DNA of 36,428 nucleotides from an uncultured bacterium (GCA_938018055.1 CALIKL010000009.1:74147-110574); one strand, 5' to 3'; shown: positions 9,172-18,335, numbered from the stretch's first letter. Numbers and translations are program-made. Notes: generated by a model from the letters alone, not told the origin.

Positions 9172-9198
9172 TTGCGTACTTCTTTTGAAGTACCTTTG
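9172..9198 (+). promoter_or_regulatory. candidate Bacteroidota-type promoter for the MaoC gene
   Basis: TTG at 9172-9174 and TACCTTTG at 9191-9198 match the -33 and -7 elements of Bacteroidota-type promoters; the spacing of 16 bases is a little short. The region lies in the 213-base divergent spacer between the RND transporter and the hydratase. If it is used, transcription would begin near 9205. That excludes the upstream start at 9185 and supports ATG 9269 for the hydratase. Confidence 0.4.
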
Positions 9199-9268
9199 GC
9201 GGTGCCTAGGTTGGAAGACTCCGACCCCGCAACCCGGTGCTACACCCAGAAGCTTTTACCCGTCCAGC

Positions 9269-9700
9269 ATGAACAGTAATCCCAACACCTACGACGCCCT
9301 CGAAGTAGGAATGTCCAACATCATTTATCGGACCATCACGGCCGAAGATGTGCAGACCTTTGCCGACGTAACGGGTGATGATAACCCCATTCACATCGAC
9401 GAGGCTGCGGCGGCCCAGACTCGTTTTGGAAAGCCAATCGTGCACGGCGTCTTCTTGCTGGGCGTCATTTCTAAAGCCCTGGGTCGCGACTTTCCTGGGC
9501 CGGGATGTGTTGCCGTCAGTCTTTCAGCGCGTTTCCTGCGCCCTGTTCCCGTAGGATCAGAGGTCTCTGTCGAAGTGAAAGTGTTCGAGAAGATCGAAAA
9601 GTATCGGCACGTCAAGATGAAGACGTACGTCTACCTCGGCAAGAAAATGTGCGTTGCCGGCGATGCGACCCTGATTCCTCCAGGAGAAGGCGCTGTCTGA
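9269..9700 (+). CDS. MaoC-family (R)-specific enoyl-CoA hydratase
   Basis: A 143-residue hot-dog-fold protein. The hydratase-2 motif is complete: FADVTGDDNPIHID, with the catalytic Asp and His, followed by RFGKPIVHGVFL. Family members hydrate trans-2-enoyl-CoA to (R)-3-hydroxyacyl-CoA, linking beta-oxidation with other acyl pathways, and act in the cytosol as dimers. The C-terminal half has the usual long strands (SARFLRPVPVGSEVSV). The open frame runs back to 9185, but the added residues look like leader sequence and overlap the candidate promoter, so I chose ATG 9269. It is divergent from the RND exporter and has no obvious operon partner. MaoC-like proteins also occur as dehydratases in polyketide, fatty-acid or ethylmalonyl-CoA pathways, so the exact substrate is open. 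Confidence 0.85.
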   Translation: MNSNPNTYDALEVGMSNIIYRTITAEDVQTFADVTGDDNPIHIDEAAAAQTRFGKPIVHGVFLLGVISKALGRDFPGPGCVAVSLSARFLRPVPVGSEVSVEVKVFEKIEKYRHVKMKTYVYLGKKMCVAGDATLIPPGEGAV

Positions 9701-9796
9701 TCTACAGACCCGGAACGCGTACTGCCCCGGCATTCAGGAGATATCAGCGAACCCACCTCGAGACGTGCCGATCGGCATGCGGTACGCGCCTGCGCC

Positions 9797-11284
9797 CTAA
9801 CGCACAAATTTCAACGTGCGACCGACCGGAATCTGCTCTCCCACTTCTACCTGATTCAGGATGGCCAGTGACAAGGCATCTATACCCTGGGGCATGGGTA
9901 TGCCTCCCAGTAATGAACTGAACGGCTGAGTGGCCCCGGTCCGCATGGTTTCAACCCGATCTGGTTGCCTGCTCAAAACGGCAGGATCTGATTCCTGACG
10001 GAAGCCACTCATGCTGGCCGCAAACGCTGGACCATAGGTGCTCCACGAGGAGCGCAGCGCCATGCCGGTGAACTGGAAAATCATGCCAGCGTGATCAATG
10101 AATTGGTAGCGGATGCGAAGCTGCTGACCGTCACTGTTCGTGGCGTCAACCAGTACGTAGTGCATGGGAATACCTCCTGACTGCCCCATGCCGCTTTCAA
10201 CCACCTGCACACCCTGCTGAGATCCGACAGCCTGAGCTGCATCCCTGGCCCGGGCGTAGTCCTGGTTGATTTGCATGACGATGAACGCCTGCTGACTCTC
10301 GGGTACCAAGACGACCTGCGTGGGCTGGTTTATGACCTGGAATCCTGCTGGAACGGGGAATCTGAAGGCCATTCCCGGATGATGGTACGTGCCATTCTCG
10401 ACATACCCCTGTCGCGGATCTTCCCCAAAAACCAGACCCTCTACATGACGAAACAGAGACTCGCGACCAACCTTGTTCTGTGTCTGTCCCCGAGCCTCGA
10501 GAACGGCCGAGCGTTCGACCATGTACGCCTCGCGATTACCCGGATCTGGATGCGAGGAAAGCAGGGTTGGTAATTCAGCTCCTGCCTGATCTGACAACCG
10601 CTTCAGTGATCGGAAAAAGGCCGAGGCCTGGGAAGCGTCATATCCTGCCAGTGCTGCGTACTCGACACCCAACTGGTCTGACTCTTCTTCTGCCCCGCGT
10701 CCGTACTTGAGAAAGAGGAGCTGTGTCGCTGTACCACCCATGTTCAGAATGTTCTCAGCAGCATTCCCGCCAAAAACGGCTTGCCCTCCAATCGCTCCGA
10801 GCAACAAGGCTCCCGTCCCGAATTGCTGCCGCCACATGGCCTTGGATCCGTGTCGTCCAACGACATGACCGATTTCATGCCCCAGAACCACGGCCAGCTG
10901 CGCTTCATTTTCGAGATGAGCCAACAGACCGCGGGTCACGTAGATGTAGCCTCCAGGAAGTGCGAACGCATTAACGACTGGACTGTCCAGGACTCGAAAA
11001 TGGAACGGCATGGAGGCAAAGGCCGGGTCGGTCCTCTCTCGTCGTACATGACTCAGTCGAACGAGCGCCTGACCGAGGGAGTCCACATAAGCCGCCACTT
11101 CCGGATCGTCGTACAGACCGTACTGGGCGATGATTTGCGGATCAGCTTCGCGGCCAACCTGGATCTCTTCCGATGGAGACCAGGCGTAATTGAACGCCCT
11201 GCGACCTGAAATTGGATTGACGGAGGCAGCACAGCCGCTCAGGAATACGGCAACCAGGAGAAGCGGCAGTAGAGTGCGGGTCAT
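9797..11284 (-). CDS. M48-family zinc metallopeptidase, lipoprotein
   Basis: A 495-residue peptidase of the BepA/LoiP/YfgC type. The N-terminus is a lipoprotein signal with lipobox LSGC (lipidated Cys18), so it should be anchored in the envelope on the periplasmic side. The catalytic zinc motif HEIGH is at residues 136-140, with the third ligand probably Glu202 in EEESDQLG. A glycine- and alanine-rich hydrophobic stretch lies between them. The C-terminal half (about 290-450) resembles the accessory domain found in some M48 lipoproteins rather than TPR repeats. Relatives degrade misfolded outer-membrane proteins. The start at 11284 is one base after the recF stop codon, so it is co-transcribed and probably coupled to recF. 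In-frame codons further upstream lie inside recF and lack the signal peptide at their N-terminus. Confidence 0.9.
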   Translation of the reverse strand: MTRTLLPLLLVAVFLSGCAASVNPISGRRAFNYAWSPSEEIQVGREADPQIIAQYGLYDDPEVAAYVDSLGQALVRLSHVRRERTDPAFASMPFHFRVLDSPVVNAFALPGGYIYVTRGLLAHLENEAQLAVVLGHEIGHVVGRHGSKAMWRQQFGTGALLLGAIGGQAVFGGNAAENILNMGGTATQLLFLKYGRGAEEESDQLGVEYAALAGYDASQASAFFRSLKRLSDQAGAELPTLLSSHPDPGNREAYMVERSAVLEARGQTQNKVGRESLFRHVEGLVFGEDPRQGYVENGTYHHPGMAFRFPVPAGFQVINQPTQVVLVPESQQAFIVMQINQDYARARDAAQAVGSQQGVQVVESGMGQSGGIPMHYVLVDATNSDGQQLRIRYQFIDHAGMIFQFTGMALRSSWSTYGPAFAASMSGFRQESDPAVLSRQPDRVETMRTGATQPFSSLLGGIPMPQGIDALSLAILNQVEVGEQIPVGRTLKFVR

Positions 11285-11285
11285 G

Positions 11286-12491
11286 TCAAAAGGTCTCGGA
11301 GTTGGCTGGATCAGAAAGGGTGTCCTGCTCACCTTCTGGGTCATCGTCGTGTTCCTCCGGATTCACGACCTTGGCACCACGTTCGACAAAAATCGTTCGA
11401 CACCTCGATGGATCGAGGTGGTTGTGGACAATCTCTCGACGCGCAGCCGTGGTTACGTTTTGTCCAATATCTCCGGATCCCAAAATGGACAAGAATGCTT
11501 CGATACGAGCAGGATCCAGGTTGTCAAACACATCGTCTAGCAAGAGAATGGGACGTTCTGCTCCACGCGCTTGCATGTAGTCGTATTGTGCGAGTTTGAG
11601 CGCCATTCCAAACGTACGATGCTGCCCTTGCGAAGCGTAGCGACGTACAGGTAGGTCATCCAGCGTCAGATCCAGGTCGTGCCTATGCGGGCCACACATG
11701 GTCATCCCCCGCTCCCGCTCTCGTCGAGAAGACGACTCCAATTGCGCTATGAAGGCGAGTCGCACGGACGCCACATCGTGGGAAGCCAGCCGAGACGGAA
11801 AGGGCTGATACGTCATGTTGGGGCGCTCGGCGACATCGCTGATGCGCTCATGCGCCCGGTCCAGATGCAACGTGAACGCATCAATGAACGCCAGACGGGC
11901 GGCAATAATGGCTGATCCTGGTTCCACAATGGCGGCCGTCAAGCCCTGCAAAACGACCGGGTCAACGGGACTACGATTCCGGCGGGCTCGGTGCAGCAAC
12001 TCATTGCGCTGCTTGAGTGCCAGTCGATATCGGAGCAGGTGGTCCAGATAGATCGGACTGGACTGCGAAATGATGTTGTCTATGAAACGCCGACGGTACT
12101 CTGGGCCTTCAGCAGTCAATCGCTGGTCGTCCGGGGAAAAAACAACCACCGGAAATCGTCCAACGATATCCGTCAGTCGCTCCAGCGCAGCGCCCCCGAC
12201 AAAGATTTTTTTGCCCTCGCCCGGCACATAGGCGACACGCACTTTTTGTAACCCACGGGCCTTTGTCTCGAATTCTCCTTCGACTTCATAGAACGGGGCG
12301 CCCCGTTGGAGCACCACGTTGTCGCGCGACGTCAGGAAGCTGCGCGAAAGACAGAGCATATGGATAGACTCAAGAATGTTGGTCTTTCCGGCTCCGTTTG
12401 GTCCGATGATTACATTGATCCCGTCCTCAAACCGCACGGTGCTGTCGGCATGAGCTCGGATACCACGAATATGTAGGGACCGAAGAACCAA
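11286..12491 (-). CDS. recF: DNA replication and repair protein RecF
   Basis: RecF is an SMC/ABC-type ATPase that, with RecO and RecR, loads RecA at single-strand gaps. Walker A is GPNGAGKT (about residues 30-37), the ABC signature region reads SQGQHRTFGMALKLAQ (from about 287), and Walker B is ILLLDDVFDNLD (about 315), whose last Asp is in the D-loop. The TTG start at 12491 gives the N-terminus MVLRSLHIRGIR, which lines up with the usual RecF start; a longer form from GTG 12554 adds 21 non-conserved residues. The C-terminus carries an acidic tail (EEHDDDPEGEQD). In many bacteria recF follows dnaA-dnaN; here it is followed by an M48 lipoprotein gene and is divergent from murQ, so it is separated from the classical cluster. 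Confidence 0.93.
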   Translation of the reverse strand: MVLRSLHIRGIRAHADSTVRFEDGINVIIGPNGAGKTNILESIHMLCLSRSFLTSRDNVVLQRGAPFYEVEGEFETKARGLQKVRVAYVPGEGKKIFVGGAALERLTDIVGRFPVVVFSPDDQRLTAEGPEYRRRFIDNIISQSSPIYLDHLLRYRLALKQRNELLHRARRNRSPVDPVVLQGLTAAIVEPGSAIIAARLAFIDAFTLHLDRAHERISDVAERPNMTYQPFPSRLASHDVASVRLAFIAQLESSSRRERERGMTMCGPHRHDLDLTLDDLPVRRYASQGQHRTFGMALKLAQYDYMQARGAERPILLLDDVFDNLDPARIEAFLSILGSGDIGQNVTTAARREIVHNHLDPSRCRTIFVERGAKVVNPEEHDDDPEGEQDTLSDPANSETF

Positions 12492-12652
12492 GCGGACGGA
12501 ATACGATATCTTGAAGCAATGTTGGGGGGTCGATCGACCAACGCTCGCCTGCACGCTTCGTTCACGGCTGGTTTCCCATCACTACCTCGCTGATCTTCGG
12601 ATTGAGAGAGGGAGCCCTTTATTTCGAATCCCGCCTGCAAATACGATTATTC

Positions 12653-13588
12653 ATGGCCAAGCGCCCCCCATTGTTCGACGAGCTTCAGAAACTGGCCACC
12701 GAGCAACGCAATCCGCGTTCGATGACGATAGATACAGCTTCTGTCAATGCTATTCTCCAGATCATGAATCAGGAGGACCGCTTGGTGGCTGAAGCCGTGG
12801 GTACGCAGCTGGATTGGATTGGTCAGGCGGTCGACATTATTGTCGCTGCTTTCCGTCAGGGAGGCAGGCTATTCTACGCCGGTGCGGGTACGAGCGGGCG
12901 GCTCGGGATCCTGGATGCCTCGGAATGCCCCCCGACATTCGGTACGGACCCGGACTTGGTGCAAGGATTGATTGCTGGCGGTATACCTGCTGTTTTTCAG
13001 GCGCAAGAAGGGGCCGAAGATCTGGAATCCAATGGTGCCGATGCCCTGGATGAAGCGGGCGTCCGGGCGGGCGATGTGGTCTGCGGAATCGCTGCAAGTC
13101 GGCGCACCCCGTTCGTAATTGGTGCCGTGAAACACGCTCGCGCGCTCGGCGCCAAGACACTGTTCGTGACCTGCACCCCGCGATCCGCATTCAACATTGA
13201 GGTGGACGTGGCCATCTGCCCGGTGGTCGGACCTGAGGTCATCATGGGCTCGACACGCATGAAAAGCGGAACAGCGCAGAAATTGGTCCTCAACATGCTC
13301 ACTACGGCCTCCATGATCCGGATGGGAAAGGTCTACGAGAACATGATGGTGGATCTGCAGATGACGAACGCGAAACTGGTTGAACGGTCGAAGCGGACTG
13401 TGATGACCGTCACCGGCATCGATTACGACGAGGCCACGTCGGTTCTCGAAGCAGCTGGAGGTCATGTAAAGACCGCACTGGTAATGCACCTGGCCGGCGT
13501 ATCATCTGAGGAAGCCATGCGGCGACTGAACGTCGCTGCGGGATTCGTCCGTCCAGCCATTGAAGATCGGGCGTATATGCCTGATTGA
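12653..13588 (+). CDS. murQ: N-acetylmuramic acid 6-phosphate etherase
   Basis: MurQ is a cytosolic SIS-domain enzyme of cell-wall recycling. It cleaves the D-lactyl ether of MurNAc-6-phosphate to GlcNAc-6-phosphate and lactate. Diagnostic segments are TEQRNPRSMTID near the N-terminus, GAGTSGRLGILDASECPPTF in the sugar-phosphate isomerase fold (with the catalytic glutamate of ASE), and EVIMGSTRMKSGTAQK followed by NMLTT. At 311 residues it is full length. ATG 12653 is used because the 17 codons upstream of it, back to 12602, are outside the conserved family start. It is divergent from recF and is followed 45 bases later by mfd. No other recycling gene (amgK, anmK, nagZ, murP) is adjacent. Confidence 0.95.
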   Translation: MAKRPPLFDELQKLATEQRNPRSMTIDTASVNAILQIMNQEDRLVAEAVGTQLDWIGQAVDIIVAAFRQGGRLFYAGAGTSGRLGILDASECPPTFGTDPDLVQGLIAGGIPAVFQAQEGAEDLESNGADALDEAGVRAGDVVCGIAASRRTPFVIGAVKHARALGAKTLFVTCTPRSAFNIEVDVAICPVVGPEVIMGSTRMKSGTAQKLVLNMLTTASMIRMGKVYENMMVDLQMTNAKLVERSKRTVMTVTGIDYDEATSVLEAAGGHVKTALVMHLAGVSSEEAMRRLNVAAGFVRPAIEDRAYMPD

Positions 13589-13633
13589 CGGACCTGTGCT
13601 GTCCCCTCATCGTATACGTGCGGCTTTTCGGGA

Positions 13634-16600
13634 GTGCATGACTCCCGCACAGACCCTCTTTCGGTGTCCCTCGAACTGATCCGATCCCGAATTGCGTCGG
13701 CTGATTTCAGTCAACGCCTACACGATTGGGCCACTGGAAACGGTGGCCCCAACGGGAGAGGTACATCCGGATCCGTCGCAGGCCGGAGTCTTTCCATTCG
13801 TGGAGCGGTCGGATCGTTGCCTTCATTTCTGACGGCCAATGTATTCCTGGACACCTCCCGCCCCCTGCTTTGCCTGCTCCCGGACGAAGACGCCGCAGCT
13901 TTTTTCGGCTCCGATCTACAACAAATCCTTGGATCGGATGAACAGGTAATCCTGCTTCCCGTCTCGGACAACCGCCCATTCGACCCAGAGCATATGCCAG
14001 ATCCAGCGCCGACCATGGCGCGAGGAGATGTTCTGGAGCGATTGAAAGATGGCTTCGATGGTATTCTGGTATGCTCCGTCCCAGCATTTGCCGAGAAAGT
14101 CCCGCCCGTAGAAGCCGTACAGTCGGCCACGCTCGACATTGAGACCGGTTCGGAGATGGACCCCGAAGAGCTGATCGAGCGACTGGTTCAGCAGGGATTT
14201 ACAAGGACCGAGTTTGTCGAAGCTCCTGGCGATCTGGCCCTGCGCGGAGGGATCCTGGATGTGTTTCCCTACACCGGTTCCTACCCGATTCGTATCGAGT
14301 TTTTCGGTGATGAGATCGATTCGATCCGGGAATTCGATATTCATACGCAGCGCTCCGTCAGCCGACGAACTACGGCGCGCATCGTACCGAACCTGGAGGG
14401 ACGGGCCACGGATTTCGAGTCACGTATTCCACTGACTGAGCACCTTCCCGGCAACACACTCGTCGTTCAATTGGACAGCGCTGCCTTGCTGGAAGCGGCG
14501 AATGAATTGATGCACGAACGCGCCGCGCAGCGCGAGACCGCACTGGCCAAGGCTACTGAGACAACGACTACGGTACGGGTCACGACGGATAACGAAGATG
14601 ATCCGGATGAGGCGGCAATCTCGCCCGGTGGCGACTTGCCTGATCTTGACGCCTTGTTCCTCAGCGGCGAAGACATGCAGGTACGGTTGCTGCCCTTCGA
14701 CTCGATTCACGTTGGATCATTTCAGGAGTTGGCCGAAGAAAGCCTGTCCCTGACCTCCCACCCGCAGCCGGGCTTCAGCTCCCGTATTGGCCTGTTGCGC
14801 AACAGGTTATTGACCAATGATCAACAGGATATGGAGACCATCATCCTGTGTGACAACCGTGGCCAGGAAGGGCGCCTCATGGAGTTGCTGGAAGACGACA
14901 TTGAGGCTGGCCGAGTTCGGCTGAAGACAGAATCATTGCATCGCGGATTCGAAATTCCCGCGTTGCAACTGGCCGTTTACACCGATCACGAGATCTTCGG
15001 GCGCTATCACCGACCCACGGCTCGCAAGCAGAAGCAGCGGTTCGGAGGACTGAGTCTACGAGAGCTGCATCAACTCACGCCAGGCGACTTTGTAGTCCAC
15101 ATTGACTACGGAATCGGACGATTTTCCGGCATGGAGCACATCGAAGTTCGGGGCCGAAAGCAAGAAGCCGTACGTCTGCAGTACTTGAATGGCGATACGC
15201 TCTACGTCAACGTGAACGCCCTCTACAAGCTGCACAAGTACAAGGGCAAAGATGGGCATCAGCCCTTGTTGACCAAGCTGGGTTCGGGCCAGTGGGAACG
15301 GGCAAAAGCACGGACCAAATCCCGGGTCAAAGACATTGCCCGCGATCTCATCAAGCTATACGCCAAGCGCAAGGCCTCCGAAGGGCACCCCTACCCTGAG
15401 GACACCGTCTGGCAGCGAGAACTCGAAGCGTCGTTCCAGTTTGAAGACACCCCGGATCAGGCTTCGACCGTTCAGGCTGTGAAGGAGGATATGCAGAAGC
15501 CGCAACCCATGGACCGGCTGGTCTGCGGTGATGTTGGGTTCGGTAAGACGGAGATTGCCATTCGTGCAGCGTTCAAGGCCGCCCAGGATGGGAAGCAGGT
15601 AGCCGTATTGGTCCCGACGACGGTACTGGCAATGCAGCACTTCCGAACCTTTTCCAAGCGGCTTGCCCATTATCCAGTTAAGCTTGGCGTCCTGTCCCGT
15701 TTTCGCACGACGTCCCAGCAGAAGGAAACGCTGGCTGAGCTTGAAGCAGGTCAAATCGACATTATCATCGGCACCCACCGTCTGATTTCAAAAGACGTGG
15801 TCTTCAAGGACCTGGGTCTGTTGGTAGTGGATGAGGAGCAGCGTTTCGGCGTGTCCATGAAAGAGAAGCTGCGCTCGTTGCGTGTCAATGTGGATACGTT
15901 GACCCTCACTGCCACACCTATCCCTCGCACCCTCCAGTTCTCCCTGATGGGCGCCCGGGACCTGTCCATTATTGCGACAGCGCCGGTAAATCGTCAGCCC
16001 ATCCAGACTGAGATCCACGCTTTTGACAAGGACCTGATCCGGGATGCGCTGCTCTACGAGATCAATCGAGGCGGACAGGTCTTTTTCATTCACAACCGCG
16101 TTCAGTCCATCAACGAGATCGCATCCATGTTACGGATGCTCATCCCCGACATCCGGATTCAAACGGCTCACGGCCAGATGAAGGGTCCCGAACTCGAGCG
16201 CATCATGATGGGCTTTGTCGAAGGCGATTTCGATGTCCTGGTAAGCACCAACATTATTGAAAACGGCCTGGATATCGGCAATGCCAACACGATTATCATG
16301 AACCGGGCTGATCACTTCGGATTAGCAGAACTTCATCAGCTCAGGGGGCGCGTTGGCCGCTCCAACCGGAAGGCCTTTTGCTATCTGCTCGTCCCGTCCA
16401 TTCACAGTTTGACGCGCGAGGCCAAACAGCGGCTACAAGCGGTCGAAGAATTCAGTGACCTGGGAAGCGGATTTCATCTTGCGATGCGGGACCTCGATAT
16501 CCGGGGTGCGGGCAATATGCTGGGCGCGGAGCAAAGTGGGTTCATCGCGGACGTCGGTTTCGAGACCTATCATCGCATTCTGGATGAGGCAGTCGAGGAG

Positions 16601-17131
16601 CTTAGAACAGAAGAGTTTGCAGCCGTCTTTGAGGAAGAGCGCAAGCCCAAAGCCACGGAGACGCTGGTTGATGTGGATGCTGACGCGCTCATTCCGGAAA
16701 CGTATCTCTCGAACCGCATCGAGCGGCTCAACATGTATCGGCGCATCTCCGAGTGCCCATCAACCGAGGAGCTCTCCCAGGTAGCCGATGAAATGGTGGA
16801 CCGGTTCGGCCCCCTCCCTTCAGAAGTCACCCAACTGATCGCAGGTGTACAGATCAAGTTGCTCGGCCAGCAACTGCGTCTGCCAAAGATCACATTCAAG
16901 AACGAGCGGCTCTTCCTTCGGCTTGCCTCGACCGAAGAGGACCCGTGGTTCTATGAGCATCGCTTCCATGGACTGCTTGCCTCATTGGGCAATCTGGAAA
17001 ATCGTTATGTCCTCAAGGAGAGTCGCACCGGAAATCTTCGGGCGATCATCCAGGATGTCACGACACTCGATCAAGCACTTGCCATTCTTGAGAAACTGAC
17101 CGGTGCAGTGCTCTCGGCAGAAAGTAGTTGA
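13634..17131 (+). CDS. mfd: transcription-repair coupling factor Mfd
   Basis: Mfd is a DNA translocase that removes stalled RNA polymerase and recruits UvrA to lesions. At 1165 residues it is full length. Domain order: the UvrB-like N-terminal module (from about 60, with the damage-recognition fold around 180-230), the RNA-polymerase interaction domain from about 481 (LTPGDFVVHIDYGIGRFSG), and the RecG-like helicase. The helicase has Walker A GDVGFGKTE near 631, DEEQRFGV near 732, TATPIPRTL, and HQLRGRVGRS near 902. The TRCF C-terminal domain begins near 1019 (IPETYLSNRIERLNMYR). A low-complexity, Thr- and Asp-rich insertion lies around 295-345. The start is a GTG at 13634; GTG 13664 is an alternative and neither is well supported by a ribosome site. 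It follows murQ and may be co-transcribed with it. Confidence 0.95.
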   Translation: MHDSRTDPLSVSLELIRSRIASADFSQRLHDWATGNGGPNGRGTSGSVAGRSLSIRGAVGSLPSFLTANVFLDTSRPLLCLLPDEDAAAFFGSDLQQILGSDEQVILLPVSDNRPFDPEHMPDPAPTMARGDVLERLKDGFDGILVCSVPAFAEKVPPVEAVQSATLDIETGSEMDPEELIERLVQQGFTRTEFVEAPGDLALRGGILDVFPYTGSYPIRIEFFGDEIDSIREFDIHTQRSVSRRTTARIVPNLEGRATDFESRIPLTEHLPGNTLVVQLDSAALLEAANELMHERAAQRETALAKATETTTTVRVTTDNEDDPDEAAISPGGDLPDLDALFLSGEDMQVRLLPFDSIHVGSFQELAEESLSLTSHPQPGFSSRIGLLRNRLLTNDQQDMETIILCDNRGQEGRLMELLEDDIEAGRVRLKTESLHRGFEIPALQLAVYTDHEIFGRYHRPTARKQKQRFGGLSLRELHQLTPGDFVVHIDYGIGRFSGMEHIEVRGRKQEAVRLQYLNGDTLYVNVNALYKLHKYKGKDGHQPLLTKLGSGQWERAKARTKSRVKDIARDLIKLYAKRKASEGHPYPEDTVWQRELEASFQFEDTPDQASTVQAVKEDMQKPQPMDRLVCGDVGFGKTEIAIRAAFKAAQDGKQVAVLVPTTVLAMQHFRTFSKRLAHYPVKLGVLSRFRTTSQQKETLAELEAGQIDIIIGTHRLISKDVVFKDLGLLVVDEEQRFGVSMKEKLRSLRVNVDTLTLTATPIPRTLQFSLMGARDLSIIATAPVNRQPIQTEIHAFDKDLIRDALLYEINRGGQVFFIHNRVQSINEIASMLRMLIPDIRIQTAHGQMKGPELERIMMGFVEGDFDVLVSTNIIENGLDIGNANTIIMNRADHFGLAELHQLRGRVGRSNRKAFCYLLVPSIHSLTREAKQRLQAVEEFSDLGSGFHLAMRDLDIRGAGNMLGAEQSGFIADVGFETYHRILDEAVEELRTEEFAAVFEEERKPKATETLVDVDADALIPETYLSNRIERLNMYRRISECPSTEELSQVADEMVDRFGPLPSEVTQLIAGVQIKLLGQQLRLPKITFKNERLFLRLASTEEDPWFYEHRFHGLLASLGNLENRYVLKESRTGNLRAIIQDVTTLDQALAILEKLTGAVLSAESS

Positions 17132-17304
17132 TTTTGCAGCTCGACAGGTTGGCCACTCACGCGGAAAGGAACCGGGTAGTTGGCTTACTGCCGGATACTT
17201 TTTGAGCCTGAGAAGCTCGTTATCAGATCAGTATCCTATTAAATCACAGCCGCACAACGATTTATGGGTTTTTCTCAAACCCCTGATTAAATCAGTACTT
17301 GTTA
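17132..17304. other. A+T-rich convergent spacer with a weak hairpin
   Basis: This 173-base spacer separates the convergent mfd and WYL-regulator genes and is clearly richer in A+T than the flanking genes. It contains an inverted repeat GGGTTT / AAACCC (17266-17271 and 17277-17282, 5-base loop) that could act as a weak terminator, although no long T-run follows on either strand. Two near-copies of ATTAAATCA flank it. I see no convincing coding frame, no DnaA box and no RNA gene. Confidence 0.4.
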
Positions 17305-18276
17305 TTAGTAATTGCTTGCAATTGCCCGAGCCGCTGACTGATGACGTTTTACGAGATCGGCGGGCTCAACGACGAAGACGTCAGCACCAAAACGAAGCAA
17401 CCAATTCGCCAGGTAGTCCATGTTGTCGAAAGAGAAGGTAATCTCGACCCGACCATCCAGTTCTTTTTCTTCTTCGATACGTGCTGGTATTTGTGATCGT
17501 ACCCGGGCAAAGACCGCGGCGCTGAACGAGAGCCGAATGTGATGAGGGTCTGAGCGACGCCCCTCTCCTTCCAGGTACGTCTGCAAATCGAATTCCGCAG
17601 GTCGTTCAAAGCGCTCCGTCAAGACGAACATTTCCTCGATACGGTCCAGTCGAAAGTTTCGAATCTCCTCACGTAGGTGATCGAATGCGATCAGATTCCA
17701 GTGGTCCGTGTAGTAGACCAGGCCAAGAGGATCGACGCGCCGCTGCGTAAGCTCTCCCCGGCTCTCTACGAAGTATTCCATGATCACCTTACGCGAACGC
17801 GCAACCGCCTCAGAAAGCTTGAACCACTTTCCGGACTCTTCTCCCTCGTGACGGATGGCTTGCGACCAATACGGATCAAGAACCGTGTTTTCTGACAATC
17901 GGTCTACGTATTCGCGGATCTCTCGCGGCAATACGGCTCGGATTTTCAGAGATACCTCGCCGGCATCTTCTCGAAGGGAGGCATCGGATTGCAGACGCAT
18001 GAACTCCGTACCTACCAAAAGCGTGGCCGCTTCTCTTGCCGTCAGCATAAGAGGAGGGAGCTGATACCCTTCCAGAATTTCGTAACCGCCACCTTCGGAA
18101 TAGGTGAGAGGGACCCCTGAATCTGAGAGGGCTCTCAGATCACGAAAGATGGTCCGACGACTCACCCCAAAATGTGCCGATAGATCCCGACTCGTCATAT
18201 TTGGCCGATTCTGCAGCAGCAGGATGGTTGCAAAAAGACGCTCTGTACGGGTCCCTTGTTTATCGGTCTTGGGCAT
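17305..18276 (-). CDS. HTH-WYL transcriptional regulator, YafY/PafC type
   Basis: A 323-residue cytosolic regulator. The N-terminal HTH_11/DeoR-like domain (about 8-65) shows TSRDLSAHFGVSRRTIFRDL as the DNA-binding helices and a GGYEILEGY wing. The WYL domain follows (about 140-225), with DPLGLVYYTDHWNLIAFDH as its core, and a WCX C-terminal extension (about 230-320). WYL proteins sense nucleic acids, nucleotides or other ligands and often govern DNA-damage or defence genes. The gene is 59 bases downstream of rsmG on the same strand, in a slot occupied by parA-parB in many genomes. It may be read through from the rsmG transcript. No target can be named from the sequence. Confidence 0.88.
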   Translation of the reverse strand: MPKTDKQGTRTERLFATILLLQNRPNMTSRDLSAHFGVSRRTIFRDLRALSDSGVPLTYSEGGGYEILEGYQLPPLMLTAREAATLLVGTEFMRLQSDASLREDAGEVSLKIRAVLPREIREYVDRLSENTVLDPYWSQAIRHEGEESGKWFKLSEAVARSRKVIMEYFVESRGELTQRRVDPLGLVYYTDHWNLIAFDHLREEIRNFRLDRIEEMFVLTERFERPAEFDLQTYLEGEGRRSDPHHIRLSFSAAVFARVRSQIPARIEEEKELDGRVEITFSFDNMDYLANWLLRFGADVFVVEPADLVKRHQSAARAIASNY

Positions 18277-18335
18277 CGGCGTTGTAAACGAAAGCGGGAG
18301 AGGGGTCGCTTCTGGTAGGAGTTACCAGAGCTATT

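Noticed and set aside
9766-9777. Palindrome TGCCGATCGGCA between the MaoC and M48 genes
   Set aside because: A 12-base dyad with no loop and no T-run; too short to call a terminator or operator.
17103-17441. Plus-strand open frame spanning the mfd-WYL spacer
   Set aside because: It overlaps the 3' ends of two solid genes, and the spacer part is A+T-rich with no protein-like pattern.
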